Positions 26,848 to 35,309 of a stretch of DNA of 64,000 bases are shown here, piece after piece. Within the stretch, counting starts at the first letter, position 1. Each line of letters opens with the position of its first letter. The notes under the pieces were generated by a model. The model saw nothing but the letters and a program-made list of their open reading frames with translations. It searched no databases and was not told the DNA's origin. A program made the translations under genes and the position numbers. Origin of the DNA: Planctomycetes bacterium GWF2_41_51 (GTDB lineage Bacteria > Planctomycetota > Phycisphaerae > Sedimentisphaerales > UBA12454); assembly GCA_001825665.1 (NCBI GenBank), contig MHXZ01000067.1, positions 1-64,000 on the forward strand. Reading direction: 5' to 3'.

Positions 26848-26877
26848 CCGGATGTTTAAAAGGCATCCGGTTTTTTT
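26848..26877 (+). terminator. Intrinsic terminator of rpsU
   Basis: CCGGATG at 26848-26854 pairs with CATCCGG at 26864-26870 and is followed by seven T. It lies just before the 3' end of the convergent otsAB gene. Confidence 0.85.
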
Positions 26878-26879
26878 AT

Positions 26880-29048
26880 TTACTTCATTCTTGCAATAAC
26901 CTTCAGGAGGATATTCAGGAATTCTTTGGGACTGTCAATCGTATATTGAGCTTCTGTCGGTCCCTGCCCTACCTTAATCTTAAACAATCTTTCGTCGTTA
27001 ACCTTGAACATATTTTCATCCGTCTGGTCGTCGCCTGCGCAAAGCACAAAATCATATTTGCTTTTTCCGTCTGCGAATTTCATTAGAGCCGAACCTTTGT
27101 TGGCGTGCATCGATTTTACTTCGACGATTTTTTTGCCGTGATGAACTTCGACCGGCATATTCGAAAGCATTTCCATAAAAAGTGACATAAGCTGCTGCGC
27201 ATTAATCAATCCGAATTCAGGATCTGCCTTTCTGTAATGCCACGTCAAAGACGAAACTTTTTCCTCAACAAAACTGCCCTGCGTCGTGCCGACATGCTGC
27301 TGCAATATTTCTTTCACAGGATTTTTCCATGAAAGATCTGCGTGCCTTACGATTCTCGACCATCTATGCGTTTCGGGACTGCGGTAACTGAAACCATGCT
27401 CTGCAATAAGCGTTATGTGATACTTACCTAACCATTTTTCAAGGTCTTTTTCAGTTCTGCCGCTGATTAGATAAGTATCTATGCTCTTCTTTTTTTCAAG
27501 CTGCTCAAGCAGATATTTTAAATTTTTATCAGGCGCCGCTTTGTCGGGGTCATCCTGTATGCCGCAAAGTGTTCCATCATAATCAAGAAAGAATGCGGCT
27601 TTGCGGGACTTTTTTATTTTCCTGAAAAGCTCATTGTAAACATTAATTTTCTTCGGTGCGATTGAAGAAATAACTTCAATTTTATTAAGCTCGTTTATGA
27701 ATGACTTCGCCCAATATTTCGCATCGAATTGCACTACTCTTTCATACAATCCATTCATTCGCCTTTTAACGTCGTCGGCAGGTATCTCAAGCGCAAGCTC
27801 CAAAGCCTGAACCATAGATTCCACATCGTAGGGATTCACTATAAAGGCTTGAAACAATTCATTTGCTGCGCCGGCAAATTCGCTAAGCAAAAGCACGCCA
27901 TCGTAATCGGGTTTGCAGGCTACGTATTCCTTGGCGACAAGATTCATTCCGTCTATCAAGGGTGTAACCATCGCAATATCCGCTATATTATAGAGAGCGC
28001 ATAACTCTGTGAATTCGAGCGACTGATAAATGAAATGAATCGGCGTATTTTTGACTGTTGCGTGTTTGCCGTTCAGTCTGCCGACAAAGCTCTCAATTTC
28101 CTGCCTTAGCTGATGGTATTCCGGAACCTGCTCTCTGCTTGGAATATTAATGAAAATAAAAACAATATTGTTCTTATTCTTGCGTTTTTCCAGGAATCCG
28201 TCAATAGCCTTGAGCTTTTGCATAATACCTTTTGAATAATCCAGCCTTTCGACGCTCAAAACTATCTTTTTGCCTTTAAAAATATTTCTAAATTCGTTTA
28301 GTTTCTTTTCAAACCGCTCTGTTTTCATCTCCGTGCTGAAAGATTGAACATCTGCGCCAATGGGAAAAACACCAAGCCTGCATTTTCTTCCCTCATTATT
28401 AACCACCATTGTATCGCATTCGACGCCGAGAAGACGTATCGCAGAACTTCGGAAATGCCGCACATAACCGAAAGTATGAAAACCCACTAAATCGGCTCCG
28501 AGCATTCCTGTAAGCAATTCTTTTCGCTGAGGATGACATCTGAAAACTTCATAAGACGGAAATGGCGTGTGCAGGAAAAATCCAATTTTCAGATTCATCC
28601 CGCTTTGTTTCAGCATTTCAGGCACCAGCATTAATTGATAATCGTGTACCCATACAAGATCGCCTTTTTTCGCGATTTTTAAAATCGCATGTGCGAATTT
28701 CCGGTTCACAATCTTATACTGCTCCCACCACTGGCTTTGATAATTAATAAAATAAGGACGATAATGCATAATAGGCCAAAGAGTGGAATTTGAAAAACCG
28801 TGATAATAACCTTCGATTTCCTGATTGCTGAGAAATACCGGTTGGCAGCCGTGCTTTTCAAAGAGCAGATTCTTGATATGCTGCTGATTTTTTCTTCCCT
28901 CTATGACATCGCCCGGCCAGCCGAGCCAAATCATTTCATAATCTTGTCTGACGCCTTCGAGCGCCGAAACTATGCCGCCGCTGGAAACAGTTATTTTATC
29001 ACCGATGGTTATCGGCAGCCTGTTCGCCGCATTTATTATTCGTTCCAT
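26880..29048 (-). CDS. otsAB: Bifunctional trehalose-6-phosphate synthase/phosphatase
   Basis: Fusion of OtsA and OtsB making trehalose from UDP-glucose and glucose 6-phosphate. I start it at 29048 (MERIINAANRLPITI), which aligns with OtsA N-termini; a start 9 residues upstream is possible. The GT20 domain spans about 1-470 (GGIVSALEG, VWVHDYQLMLVP, GFFLHTPFPS, SVERLDYSKGI, DGMNLVAKEYVA). The HAD phosphatase spans about 490-720 (FFLDYDGTLCG, TYLISGRTEKD, HGFSYRSPE, CAGDDQTDENMF). Together with treT it gives the cell two trehalose routes. Confidence 0.93.
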   Translation of the reverse strand: MERIINAANRLPITIGDKITVSSGGIVSALEGVRQDYEMIWLGWPGDVIEGRKNQQHIKNLLFEKHGCQPVFLSNQEIEGYYHGFSNSTLWPIMHYRPYFINYQSQWWEQYKIVNRKFAHAILKIAKKGDLVWVHDYQLMLVPEMLKQSGMNLKIGFFLHTPFPSYEVFRCHPQRKELLTGMLGADLVGFHTFGYVRHFRSSAIRLLGVECDTMVVNNEGRKCRLGVFPIGADVQSFSTEMKTERFEKKLNEFRNIFKGKKIVLSVERLDYSKGIMQKLKAIDGFLEKRKNKNNIVFIFINIPSREQVPEYHQLRQEIESFVGRLNGKHATVKNTPIHFIYQSLEFTELCALYNIADIAMVTPLIDGMNLVAKEYVACKPDYDGVLLLSEFAGAANELFQAFIVNPYDVESMVQALELALEIPADDVKRRMNGLYERVVQFDAKYWAKSFINELNKIEVISSIAPKKINVYNELFRKIKKSRKAAFFLDYDGTLCGIQDDPDKAAPDKNLKYLLEQLEKKKSIDTYLISGRTEKDLEKWLGKYHITLIAEHGFSYRSPETHRWSRIVRHADLSWKNPVKEILQQHVGTTQGSFVEEKVSSLTWHYRKADPEFGLINAQQLMSLFMEMLSNMPVEVHHGKKIVEVKSMHANKGSALMKFADGKSKYDFVLCAGDDQTDENMFKVNDERLFKIKVGQGPTEAQYTIDSPKEFLNILLKVIARMK

Positions 29049-29117
29049 TTCTATCAGTATATACTTTAAGAACATGACGTCAAATAAGGATTTATCTTAA
29101 ATTATTTATATCCGGTA

Positions 29118-29146
29118 TTGACAATTGGACGCTGTTTGAATAATAT
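29118..29146 (+). promoter_or_regulatory. Promoter of the kdsB-pyrG operon
   Basis: TTGACA at 29118-29123 is followed after 17 bases by TAATAT (29141-29146); an overlapping TATAAT sits at 29144-29149 with 20-base spacing. It lies about 55 bases before the kdsB start, in the divergent gap to otsAB. Confidence 0.55.
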
Positions 29147-29202
29147 AATCGGGCAGTGTTAATGAAATTTATTATAAAATTACTTATCGCTGCGGAAAAA
29201 AT

Positions 29203-29946
29203 GTGAAAATCTTAGCTGTTATACCTGCCCGCTATGAATCTACCAGATTTCCAGGGAAAGTTCTCGCTAAACAAACCGGCAAATACCTTATCCAGCATAC
29301 CTGGGAGCAAGTCCGTAAGGTGTCAATGCTTGAACGTATTATTATCGCGACAGACAGCGAAATAGTTCGGGATGCCTGCGATTCTTTCGGAGCCGAATGC
29401 GTAATGACCTCTGCTTCTCATCAAAGCGGAACTGACCGTATCGCCGAGGCTGTCGCAAAAATTAACGCGGATATAGTGATTAATGTTCAGGGCGATGAAC
29501 CGGAAATCGAGCCGGCAAATGTCGAACTTCTGGCTAAATTGATGATTGATAATCCAAGAGCCAAAATGGCAACGCTTATCGCAAAATTCGACAATAAAGA
29601 GCAGGTTGAAAATCCAAATATAGTAAAAGTTGTGCTCGATAAAGATAAATACGCGATTTATTTCTCACGTTCTGTTATCCCGTATTGCAGAAAAAACCCG
29701 CCCGTTGGCGACTTAAATGACTATTACAGGCATTTAGGTATTTATGCGTATACAAAAGACTTTCTTTTACAGATAACAAAGCTGCCGCCGGGCAAACTCG
29801 AACAAATCGAACAACTGGAACAGCTTCGCGTAATTGAAAACGGGATTCCGATTCTCACCGGCATTGTAGAACACATTGCGCCGGGCATTGATACTCCGCA
29901 GCAATATGATGATTTTGTGAAAAGGATTAAAAATCAGAAGGTATAA
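29203..29946 (+). CDS. kdsB: CMP-Kdo synthetase KdsB
   Basis: Activates Kdo with CTP for LPS inner-core synthesis (3-deoxy-manno-octulosonate cytidylyltransferase). The 247-residue protein has VIPARYESTRFPGK, the VQGDEPEI metal/nucleotide motif and the YYRHLGIYAYTKDFL region. Translation begins at GTG (29203), giving MKILAVIPARYES. Its gene is 2 bases from pyrG, whose product supplies the CTP substrate. It is the clearest sign in the window that the organism makes lipopolysaccharide. Confidence 0.95.
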   Translation: MKILAVIPARYESTRFPGKVLAKQTGKYLIQHTWEQVRKVSMLERIIIATDSEIVRDACDSFGAECVMTSASHQSGTDRIAEAVAKINADIVINVQGDEPEIEPANVELLAKLMIDNPRAKMATLIAKFDNKEQVENPNIVKVVLDKDKYAIYFSRSVIPYCRKNPPVGDLNDYYRHLGIYAYTKDFLLQITKLPPGKLEQIEQLEQLRVIENGIPILTGIVEHIAPGIDTPQQYDDFVKRIKNQKV

Positions 29947-29948
29947 TA

Positions 29949-31658
29949 ATGATAGATAAAAACGAATTATTAGCAGGCCTTAGCGAAACTTCAGCCGAAA
30001 GCGAATATTTTTCACCGATACCGAAAGGCTACGTCAAAGGAAAGACCAAATATGTCGTTGTGATGGGAACCGTCATGAGCGGCCTTGGAAAAGGGATTTT
30101 CTCCTCATGTCTTGCGAAATTAATGCAGGACAAAGGTCTGAAAGTCGCACCAATTAAGCTCGAAGGTTATCTAAATATAGATTCAGGCACATTAAATCCT
30201 TTCCGTCATGGTGAAGTGTTCGTTCTCGATGACGGCATGGAATGCGATATGGATTTAGGCACTTATGAGCGTATGCTCGACCAGAATCTCAGTAAAAACA
30301 ACTTTTCAACAAGCGGCCAGATTTACCGTTCAATTCTCGATAAAGAACGTCATGGTGATTATCTCGGCCGTGATGTCCAGATGATTCCGCATGTTACAGG
30401 AGAAGTCAAATATAGATTGCGAACTTTGGCGCATAATACAGGCGCTGATATTGTGTTCGTTGAAATCGGCGGCACTGTAGGCGACTTGGAAAATGCGTTT
30501 TATATCGAGGCAATGCGCGAGCTTGCCTATGAAGAAGGCCCGAATAGCTGCTGTTTTGTTGCTCTGACATATATTCTCGAACCGCGAATTCTCGGCGAGC
30601 AAAAATCAAAAGCCGCTCAACTCGGTATCAAGCAGCTTATGCAAAGCGGCATTCAGCCGGACATTATCGCTTGCCGTGCGGCAAGTCAGGTCAATGAAAA
30701 AGCACGTCAAAAAATCAGCGTTTACAGCAACGTGCCAATTGGCAGAGTCGTCAGCCTTGCCGATTCGGCAAGCATTTACCAAATACCCGCTATGCTGCGT
30801 GAATGCAGTATGGATTTTGAAGTTTTAAGACTGCTGCATATCGAAGACAGGATCGATTTACGCAAAGAACGTCAGGAATGGGCAAAATGGTGCGACTTCA
30901 CTGATAAAATAGGCAAAGAAAAACACGAAACAACCATTGGTATCACTGGCAAATACACTTCTGTTCGCGACAGTTATGCTTCAATTATAAACGCTCTCGA
31001 ACATTCCGGTATTGCACTTGGCAGCCATATAAAAATCGAATGGATCGATACGAGCGAAATTACAGACAAAAACGTTGCCGAGCATTTGAAAAACGTTGAC
31101 GGCATAATCGTGCCGGGCGGATTTGGTATTCGCGGCACCGAAGGTAAAATATCTTGTATCAAATACGCAAGAATGAACAATATTCCATTTCTTGGCTTGT
31201 GTTTCGGTTTCCAGATGGCAGTAATTGAATTTGCTCGTAACGTTTGCGGTTTGAAAAAAGCTAACAGCACTGAAATTGAACCAAATTGCAGTGAAGCTGT
31301 TATTGATATTTTGCCCGAACAGAAAAAAATCGAAAAGCTCGGCGGAAATATGCGGCTGGGCGGTCACGATATAGACATTAAACCCGGCAGTCTTGCTTAT
31401 AAACTCTTTGGAAACACTGATTCAATTAGAATGCGATTCAGACATCGTTATGAAGTTGACCCTCGTTTTATAGAGCAGATAGAAAAAGGCGGCCTTATAT
31501 TCTCAGGCAAGGCTCCGAATCAGCCTATTATGCAGATATTGGAATTGAAAGACCATCCATATTTCATTGCCACACAGGCCCATCCGTGTCTGACATCCCG
31601 CCCCTTGCGTCCTCAGCCGATGTTCACTGGCCTTGTCGCAGCCTCAATGAAAAAATAA
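29949..31658 (+). CDS. pyrG: CTP synthase, divergent, glutaminase triad Glu replaced by Cys
   Basis: Converts UTP to CTP. The synthetase half has a P-loop (GTVMSGLGKGIFSS) and the region TLNPFRHGEVFVLDDG, and the C-terminal class I glutaminase has its nucleophile at Cys418 (LGLCFGFQ). Several hallmarks differ from the usual enzyme: KLEGYLN where KLDPYIN is normal, and the His-Glu motif HPE reads HPC (His545, Cys547), so the expected triad Glu is missing. At 569 residues it is slightly long, with an N-terminal extension of about 30. It is cotranscribed with kdsB. It may still work, perhaps with free ammonia or another acid; this needs biochemical support. Confidence 0.9.
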   Translation: MIDKNELLAGLSETSAESEYFSPIPKGYVKGKTKYVVVMGTVMSGLGKGIFSSCLAKLMQDKGLKVAPIKLEGYLNIDSGTLNPFRHGEVFVLDDGMECDMDLGTYERMLDQNLSKNNFSTSGQIYRSILDKERHGDYLGRDVQMIPHVTGEVKYRLRTLAHNTGADIVFVEIGGTVGDLENAFYIEAMRELAYEEGPNSCCFVALTYILEPRILGEQKSKAAQLGIKQLMQSGIQPDIIACRAASQVNEKARQKISVYSNVPIGRVVSLADSASIYQIPAMLRECSMDFEVLRLLHIEDRIDLRKERQEWAKWCDFTDKIGKEKHETTIGITGKYTSVRDSYASIINALEHSGIALGSHIKIEWIDTSEITDKNVAEHLKNVDGIIVPGGFGIRGTEGKISCIKYARMNNIPFLGLCFGFQMAVIEFARNVCGLKKANSTEIEPNCSEAVIDILPEQKKIEKLGGNMRLGGHDIDIKPGSLAYKLFGNTDSIRMRFRHRYEVDPRFIEQIEKGGLIFSGKAPNQPIMQILELKDHPYFIATQAHPCLTSRPLRPQPMFTGLVAASMKK

Positions 31659-31664
31659 AAAGAA

Positions 31665-31690
31665 AACCTCTTGATTTTATTCAAGAGGTT
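31665..31690 (+). terminator. Hairpin after pyrG
   Basis: AACCTCTTGA at 31665-31674 and TCAAGAGGTT at 31681-31690 form a perfect 10-bp stem with a 6-base loop, 6 bases after the pyrG stop. The following T tract is short (TTTAT on one view), so it may act in both directions with modest strength. Confidence 0.6.
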
Positions 31691-31706
31691 TATTGCGTAT
31701 GTTTAG

Positions 31707-31750
31707 CCCCGTCATCTTAGGTTTGCCGTAAGGCAAAGCTGATGACGGGG
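31707..31750. repeat. Perfect nested hairpin between pyrG and the lipoprotein gene
   Basis: CCCCGTCATC (31707-31716) pairs perfectly with GATGACGGGG (31741-31750), and inside it TTTGCC (31722-31727) pairs with GGCAAA (31732-31737) around a GTAA loop. It could be a terminator for the plus strand (TTTACTTGTTTT follows) or a REP-like palindrome. Confidence 0.6.
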
Positions 31751-31770
31751 TTTACTTGTTTTATTTATTC

Positions 31771-32325
31771 TTATTTACTCTTTTCAAGTTCTTCGATTTT
31801 TGCTTTAAGCTGCTCGTTTTCTGCATTGAGTCGTTCTGTTTCCTTTAAAAGCTCTGTCGGAAGCTGTTCCATAAGAAATGATGCGCTGTCTCCGGCCGCT
31901 TTCTCGATATCTGCTTTTTCTTTTTGACATTCCTCAAGCAATTTCTGTTGTCTTTCTATCCTGTCTTTGCACAAAGCGGGAGAATCTTTTGCATCCAGCA
32001 TGTTCTCGCAGTTTTCAAGTTGTTTTCGATTTTCATCCAAACTTGCTCTTGTTTGCGAAAGAGCTGTTTTCAAATTATTTATCTCATTAGTCTGGGCGGC
32101 AGTTTTAGAAGTTAATTTTTCATTATTCTGTTTGCATTGTTCAAGAAGCGTGCCCTGTTTTTCAATCTCTTTCTTATTTTGAGCAAGTTCCGCTTTTAAA
32201 TTCATCATCGCAGCAGCTATTAATTTTTCTTTTCTCGCGATGTTTGTCGATGTTTGCTGCGATTGCTGACAGCCTGAAGCTAATAGAGCCGTTAAAACGA
32301 TTAAGATTGTGGTGATATTTTTCAT
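31771..32325 (-). CDS. Coiled-coil lipoprotein
   Basis: A 184-residue exported lipoprotein. The signal peptide ends in the lipobox LLASGC (Cys19). From about residue 35 to the end the sequence is almost entirely charged heptad-like coiled coil (KEIEKQGTLLEQCKQ, LNAENEQLKAKIEELEKSK) with several regularly placed Cys residues (EQC, ENC, ALC, EEC) that could form inter-chain disulfides. Likely sits in the outer or inner membrane and spans periplasm. No family could be named. Confidence 0.8.
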   Translation of the reverse strand: MKNITTILIVLTALLASGCQQSQQTSTNIARKEKLIAAAMMNLKAELAQNKKEIEKQGTLLEQCKQNNEKLTSKTAAQTNEINNLKTALSQTRASLDENRKQLENCENMLDAKDSPALCKDRIERQQKLLEECQKEKADIEKAAGDSASFLMEQLPTELLKETERLNAENEQLKAKIEELEKSK

Positions 32326-32413
32326 AACCTATCCTTCTATAAAAAGTTATAAACCGCAGTAATTATATCAGTTACTAAAATCAGGTCAATAAGATATGGA
32401 CATATAAAGGCAT

Positions 32414-32455
32414 AAAAAAAACGGAAGATTCTGCCGTGGCGATAGAACCTTCCGT
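32414..32455 (-). terminator. Strong intrinsic terminator of the lysine microORF transcript
   Basis: On the minus strand ACGGAAG and TTCT pair with AGAA and CTTCCGT around one mismatch, then eight T follow. It ends a minus-strand transcript that has no gene other than the 18-codon ORF at 32559-32615. Confidence 0.85.
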
Positions 32456-32494
32456 TACATTGTAAGCTAAACTCAAATTTGAATTACAGCTCAC

Positions 32495-32560
32495 AGTTCT
32501 GTATGTCGTCGTTTGACTTTGTCGTGACACGAGAAAGTTTGACGACTCACTCACAGAACT
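32495..32560 (-). ncRNA. Structured RNA segment following the lysine microORF
   Basis: An imperfect but long hairpin folds immediately at and after the microORF stop: AGTTCTGT/ACAGAACT at the outside (32495-32502 with 32553-32560), GTCGTC/GACGAC inside (32505-32510 with 32541-32546), CTTT/AAAG (32517-32520 with 32534-32537) and a small TCGT/ACGA tip. It may be a 3' regulatory structure or the main product of the transcript, with the ORF secondary. Confidence 0.5.
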
Positions 32561-32615
32561 ATTTCTTTTTCTTTTTTGCTACTTTCTTTTTTGCTGCTTT
32601 TTTCTTCTTAGCCAT
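32559..32615 (-). CDS. Lysine-rich 18-residue microprotein
   Basis: Reading from an ATG at 32615 gives MAKKKKAAKKKVAKKKKK and a TAG stop. The ribosome site is AGGAGGTGA ending 6 bases before the ATG, close to a full anti-Shine-Dalgarno match and by far the strongest seen in this window. A promoter-like TTGACA lies upstream (32680-32685) and a strong terminator downstream, so this is a discrete transcription unit. The sequence resembles a histone H1-like or nucleic-acid-binding tail. Function is unknown; it could bind RNA or DNA, or serve as a leader peptide sensing lysine supply. Confidence 0.6.
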   Translation of the reverse strand: MAKKKKAAKKKVAKKKKK

Positions 32616-32657
32616 TTGCGTTCACCTCCTTTCGGAAATAGGTTTGAACGACTTGTA

Positions 32658-32685
32658 CTTTTACATAATTATCAGTTTGTGTCAA
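32658..32685 (-). promoter_or_regulatory. Possible promoter of the lysine microORF
   Basis: On the minus strand TTGACA (32685-32680) is followed after 16 bases by TAAAAG (32663-32658), a poor -10 match. It would start transcription about 20-25 bases before the ribosome site. The rest of the AT-rich gap up to 33114 (about 430 bases) shows no other gene or repeated iteron to me. Confidence 0.35.
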
Positions 32686-33114
32686 TCAAATTCGTCATAA
32701 GTATATCTATTTAACAAGTTTATCGACAAATCTACAGAAATTTCTTTACAAATTCCGGATATTCACACACATCTGTATCTATCTTGAGTTGGTTAACTTT
32801 GAAAATTTCTTAACAGTGAATAATGTTTTCGTATTTAAAAATTTATTTTATTCGCTTGCAAAATAAAAAAATCGTTAATTTTCGCACAAAATTAAGGTTT
32901 TTTGCATACATCGCAATCGCATTTCATTAATGCCTGGCAAAATATAAATCGTGTGATTACAATTCATTGCAATTAAAACCAATATAAAATTTTTTAGTAA
33001 ATTTTTTAAAAAAAATCGTGTAAAATTCCTTTATTAAAATAAATTTTGCAATTATTTTATAATTCGCAACAGTTTGTTTGTTAAATCTTATTGTTTTTTT
33101 GATGTTTAAATTTT

Positions 33115-33738
33115 ATGAACGAAAAAATTATATTATTCGGCGGAACATTTGACCCGATACACAAAGGTCATATTGAAGTAGCGCAATCTGCATTAGAAAA
33201 AATAGGCGCTGGTAAAATCATATTAATACCCGCAAGGCGTTCTCCTCATAAAAACAAACAGCCTGTAGCCGCTGATATAGACAGAATCGCGATGCTTCAG
33301 CTCGCTGTAAACAGCAATAAAGCATTTCAAATCAGCAACATTGAACTGAATCGCGCAGAACCGAGCTACACAATTGACACTATTCATCAATTGCGTGAAA
33401 AATTCGGAGATGATTGCGATTTTTATTGGCTCATCGGCGCAGATATGCTCAAAGACCTGCCTCTTTGGCATAAAATCAATGACCTGCTGGATGAATGCAA
33501 TATCTGCGTTATGAATCGCGGCGGATACGAAAAACCGGATTTTAATAGCTTAAGACGCAAACTTAGCCCTGAAAAAACTGAAAAGCTTCGGCAAAATATG
33601 ATTGAGACTCCGTTAATTGAAATCAACAGCACAGAAATACGTCAAAGATTATTCAATGAACAGGATGTCAGCCAATTTCTGCATCCTGATGTTTTGGATT
33701 ATATCAAAAGAAGAAAACTTTATATCGCAAAAGATTAG
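33115..33738 (+). CDS. nadD: Nicotinate-nucleotide adenylyltransferase
   Basis: NAD biosynthesis enzyme adenylating nicotinate mononucleotide. The 207-residue protein has the nucleotidyltransferase motif GGTFDPIHKGHIEVA, the PSYTIDTI segment, WLIGADML and the C-terminal ISSTEIR-like stretch (INSTEIRQRL). Its stop overlaps the convergent RACo-like gene by 4 bases. Upstream is a long AT-rich gap with no other recognised signal. Confidence 0.93.
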   Translation: MNEKIILFGGTFDPIHKGHIEVAQSALEKIGAGKIILIPARRSPHKNKQPVAADIDRIAMLQLAVNSNKAFQISNIELNRAEPSYTIDTIHQLREKFGDDCDFYWLIGADMLKDLPLWHKINDLLDECNICVMNRGGYEKPDFNSLRRKLSPEKTEKLRQNMIETPLIEINSTEIRQRLFNEQDVSQFLHPDVLDYIKRRKLYIAKD

Positions 33739-35306
33739 CCGGGAAAAATCATCGCGTTAGCGAATTCATTTTGGAAATCAAAATCCGCTGATAATTCTAT
33801 ATGTTCGCTCTGCGCAGCAAGAGTTTCTGCCTTTTTCATTGCTGCTGTTGAAAGCAGCGTCATCTTAGCTCCTGCCAGAGACGTATTACCGATGAATGAT
33901 ATTTTTTCGTGATGTATATCCGCAGGCAGCAGACCGATACGCTGAGCATGATTTCGACGAATGAAACTGCCGAATCCGCCTGCAACGAGCACACGCTGCA
34001 AATCAGACGATTGAACACCCGCTTTTTTAAGCATTATAGTTATTCCCGCCCGTATAGCGCCGACCGCAAGCTGAATCTGACGAACATCTCTTTGCGTTAT
34101 TACAACTTTTTTATCTATATAAAACGCGGGCTGGTCATTTACATCAGTTATAATTCGCGCAGCAATTTTCGGCGGAAGATTTTCCGGTTTTACTATTCTT
34201 CCGGTAATGTCAACAATCCCGGCACTAAGCAATTCTGAAGCGATATCAATAAGCGCGCTTCCGCATATACCGGAAGGTTTGGCATTTCCAAGCACCGAAT
34301 ATATACAGTCATCCTCGAACTTTATCTTTTCAACAGCACCGGCCATCGCGCGCATTCCGCATGATATTCCTGCGCCTTCGAATGCCGGCCCTGCCGCTGT
34401 CGAAGCTGCAAAAATTTTGCCATCCTTCACTACAACAATTTCACCATTGGTGCCGATATCAATCATTAGCACAGGTTGCGGCTGATTCAGTAAATCGACA
34501 GCCAGCATTCCAGCCGAGATATCGCCGCCGACAAATCCGCCGATAACAGGAAAAACATAAATTATGCCATTCGGATTTATTTCGATATTAAGTTCCGATG
34601 CCTTTATTTTTACTGCGCCATGCCACACCGGTTCGAAAGGCAGCTGTCCAAGCGGCGATGGGTCAATCCCGCACAGCAAATGCTCCATAGCAGTATTGCC
34701 TGCGATGGAAATTTCATAAATCGATTTTCTTTCGATGACCGCCAGCCTGCAAAGATTATCAATCATCTCTTTGACTTTCTTGATAATCGCTTTTTGCAGA
34801 TGGTCGAGTCCTTTGGGACTGTCGGATGCAAGCTTTATTCTGCTGATTACATCGTCGCCGTAAGAAATTTGCGGATTATGGCCGCCCAGAACTGCAATTT
34901 CATTTCCATTTTTAAGATTAACCAGCGATGCCGCGATCGTCGTAGTGCCGACATCGACCGCAACGCCGAAACACAAATCGCTTTCAACGTATTTTTCATC
35001 AGGCACGATATTGTGAATAATATCGGAATCGACCACAACTTTACCAAGCCCCGCAAGCAGTGAATTTTTAGGCACTTCAACGATGGTATCTTCAGAAATC
35101 GCCTGCTGGCAAGCAAGGCACTCGCCTTTCTTCTCTTCAGGCTGAATAATCGTTACTTTGCATTTTCCGCAGGTTCCCAACCCGCCGCAAGGTGTATCGA
35201 TAATCACACCTGCAAGCGCCGCCGCTTCGATAATCTTCGTGCCCGGCAAAACGTAAACTGTTCTGCCCTGCGGCTGAAACGTTACTTTAATTTGATGTCC
35301 ATCCAT
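33735..35306 (-). CDS. RACo-like corrinoid reactivation protein (2Fe-2S ferredoxin + ASKHA ATPase, DUF4445)
   Basis: A 523-residue protein. The N-terminal 2Fe-2S ferredoxin has Cys in PCGGLGTCGKC and later CLAC. After a linker comes an ASKHA ATPase domain (CFGVAVDVGTTTIAASLV, ISIAGNTAMEHLL, LMIDIGTNGEIVV, VLVAGGFGSFI) of the DUF4445/RACo type. Known relatives reduce oxidised Co(II) corrinoid proteins in an ATP-dependent way to restart methyl transfer. No methyltransferase or corrinoid protein gene is nearby. It is the last gene of an operon with the radical SAM and MBL genes (3-base gap). Corrinoid uptake by the BtuCDF-like importer elsewhere in the window would fit. Confidence 0.88.
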   Translation of the reverse strand: MDGHQIKVTFQPQGRTVYVLPGTKIIEAAALAGVIIDTPCGGLGTCGKCKVTIIQPEEKKGECLACQQAISEDTIVEVPKNSLLAGLGKVVVDSDIIHNIVPDEKYVESDLCFGVAVDVGTTTIAASLVNLKNGNEIAVLGGHNPQISYGDDVISRIKLASDSPKGLDHLQKAIIKKVKEMIDNLCRLAVIERKSIYEISIAGNTAMEHLLCGIDPSPLGQLPFEPVWHGAVKIKASELNIEINPNGIIYVFPVIGGFVGGDISAGMLAVDLLNQPQPVLMIDIGTNGEIVVVKDGKIFAASTAAGPAFEGAGISCGMRAMAGAVEKIKFEDDCIYSVLGNAKPSGICGSALIDIASELLSAGIVDITGRIVKPENLPPKIAARIITDVNDQPAFYIDKKVVITQRDVRQIQLAVGAIRAGITIMLKKAGVQSSDLQRVLVAGGFGSFIRRNHAQRIGLLPADIHHEKISFIGNTSLAGAKMTLLSTAAMKKAETLAAQSEHIELSADFDFQNEFANAMIFPG

Positions 35307-35309
35307 GAT

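Noticed and set aside
32642-33114. Replication origin in the AT-rich gap before nadD
   Set aside because: I found no cluster of DnaA-box-like TTATCCACA sequences and no dnaA, dnaN or gyr genes nearby.
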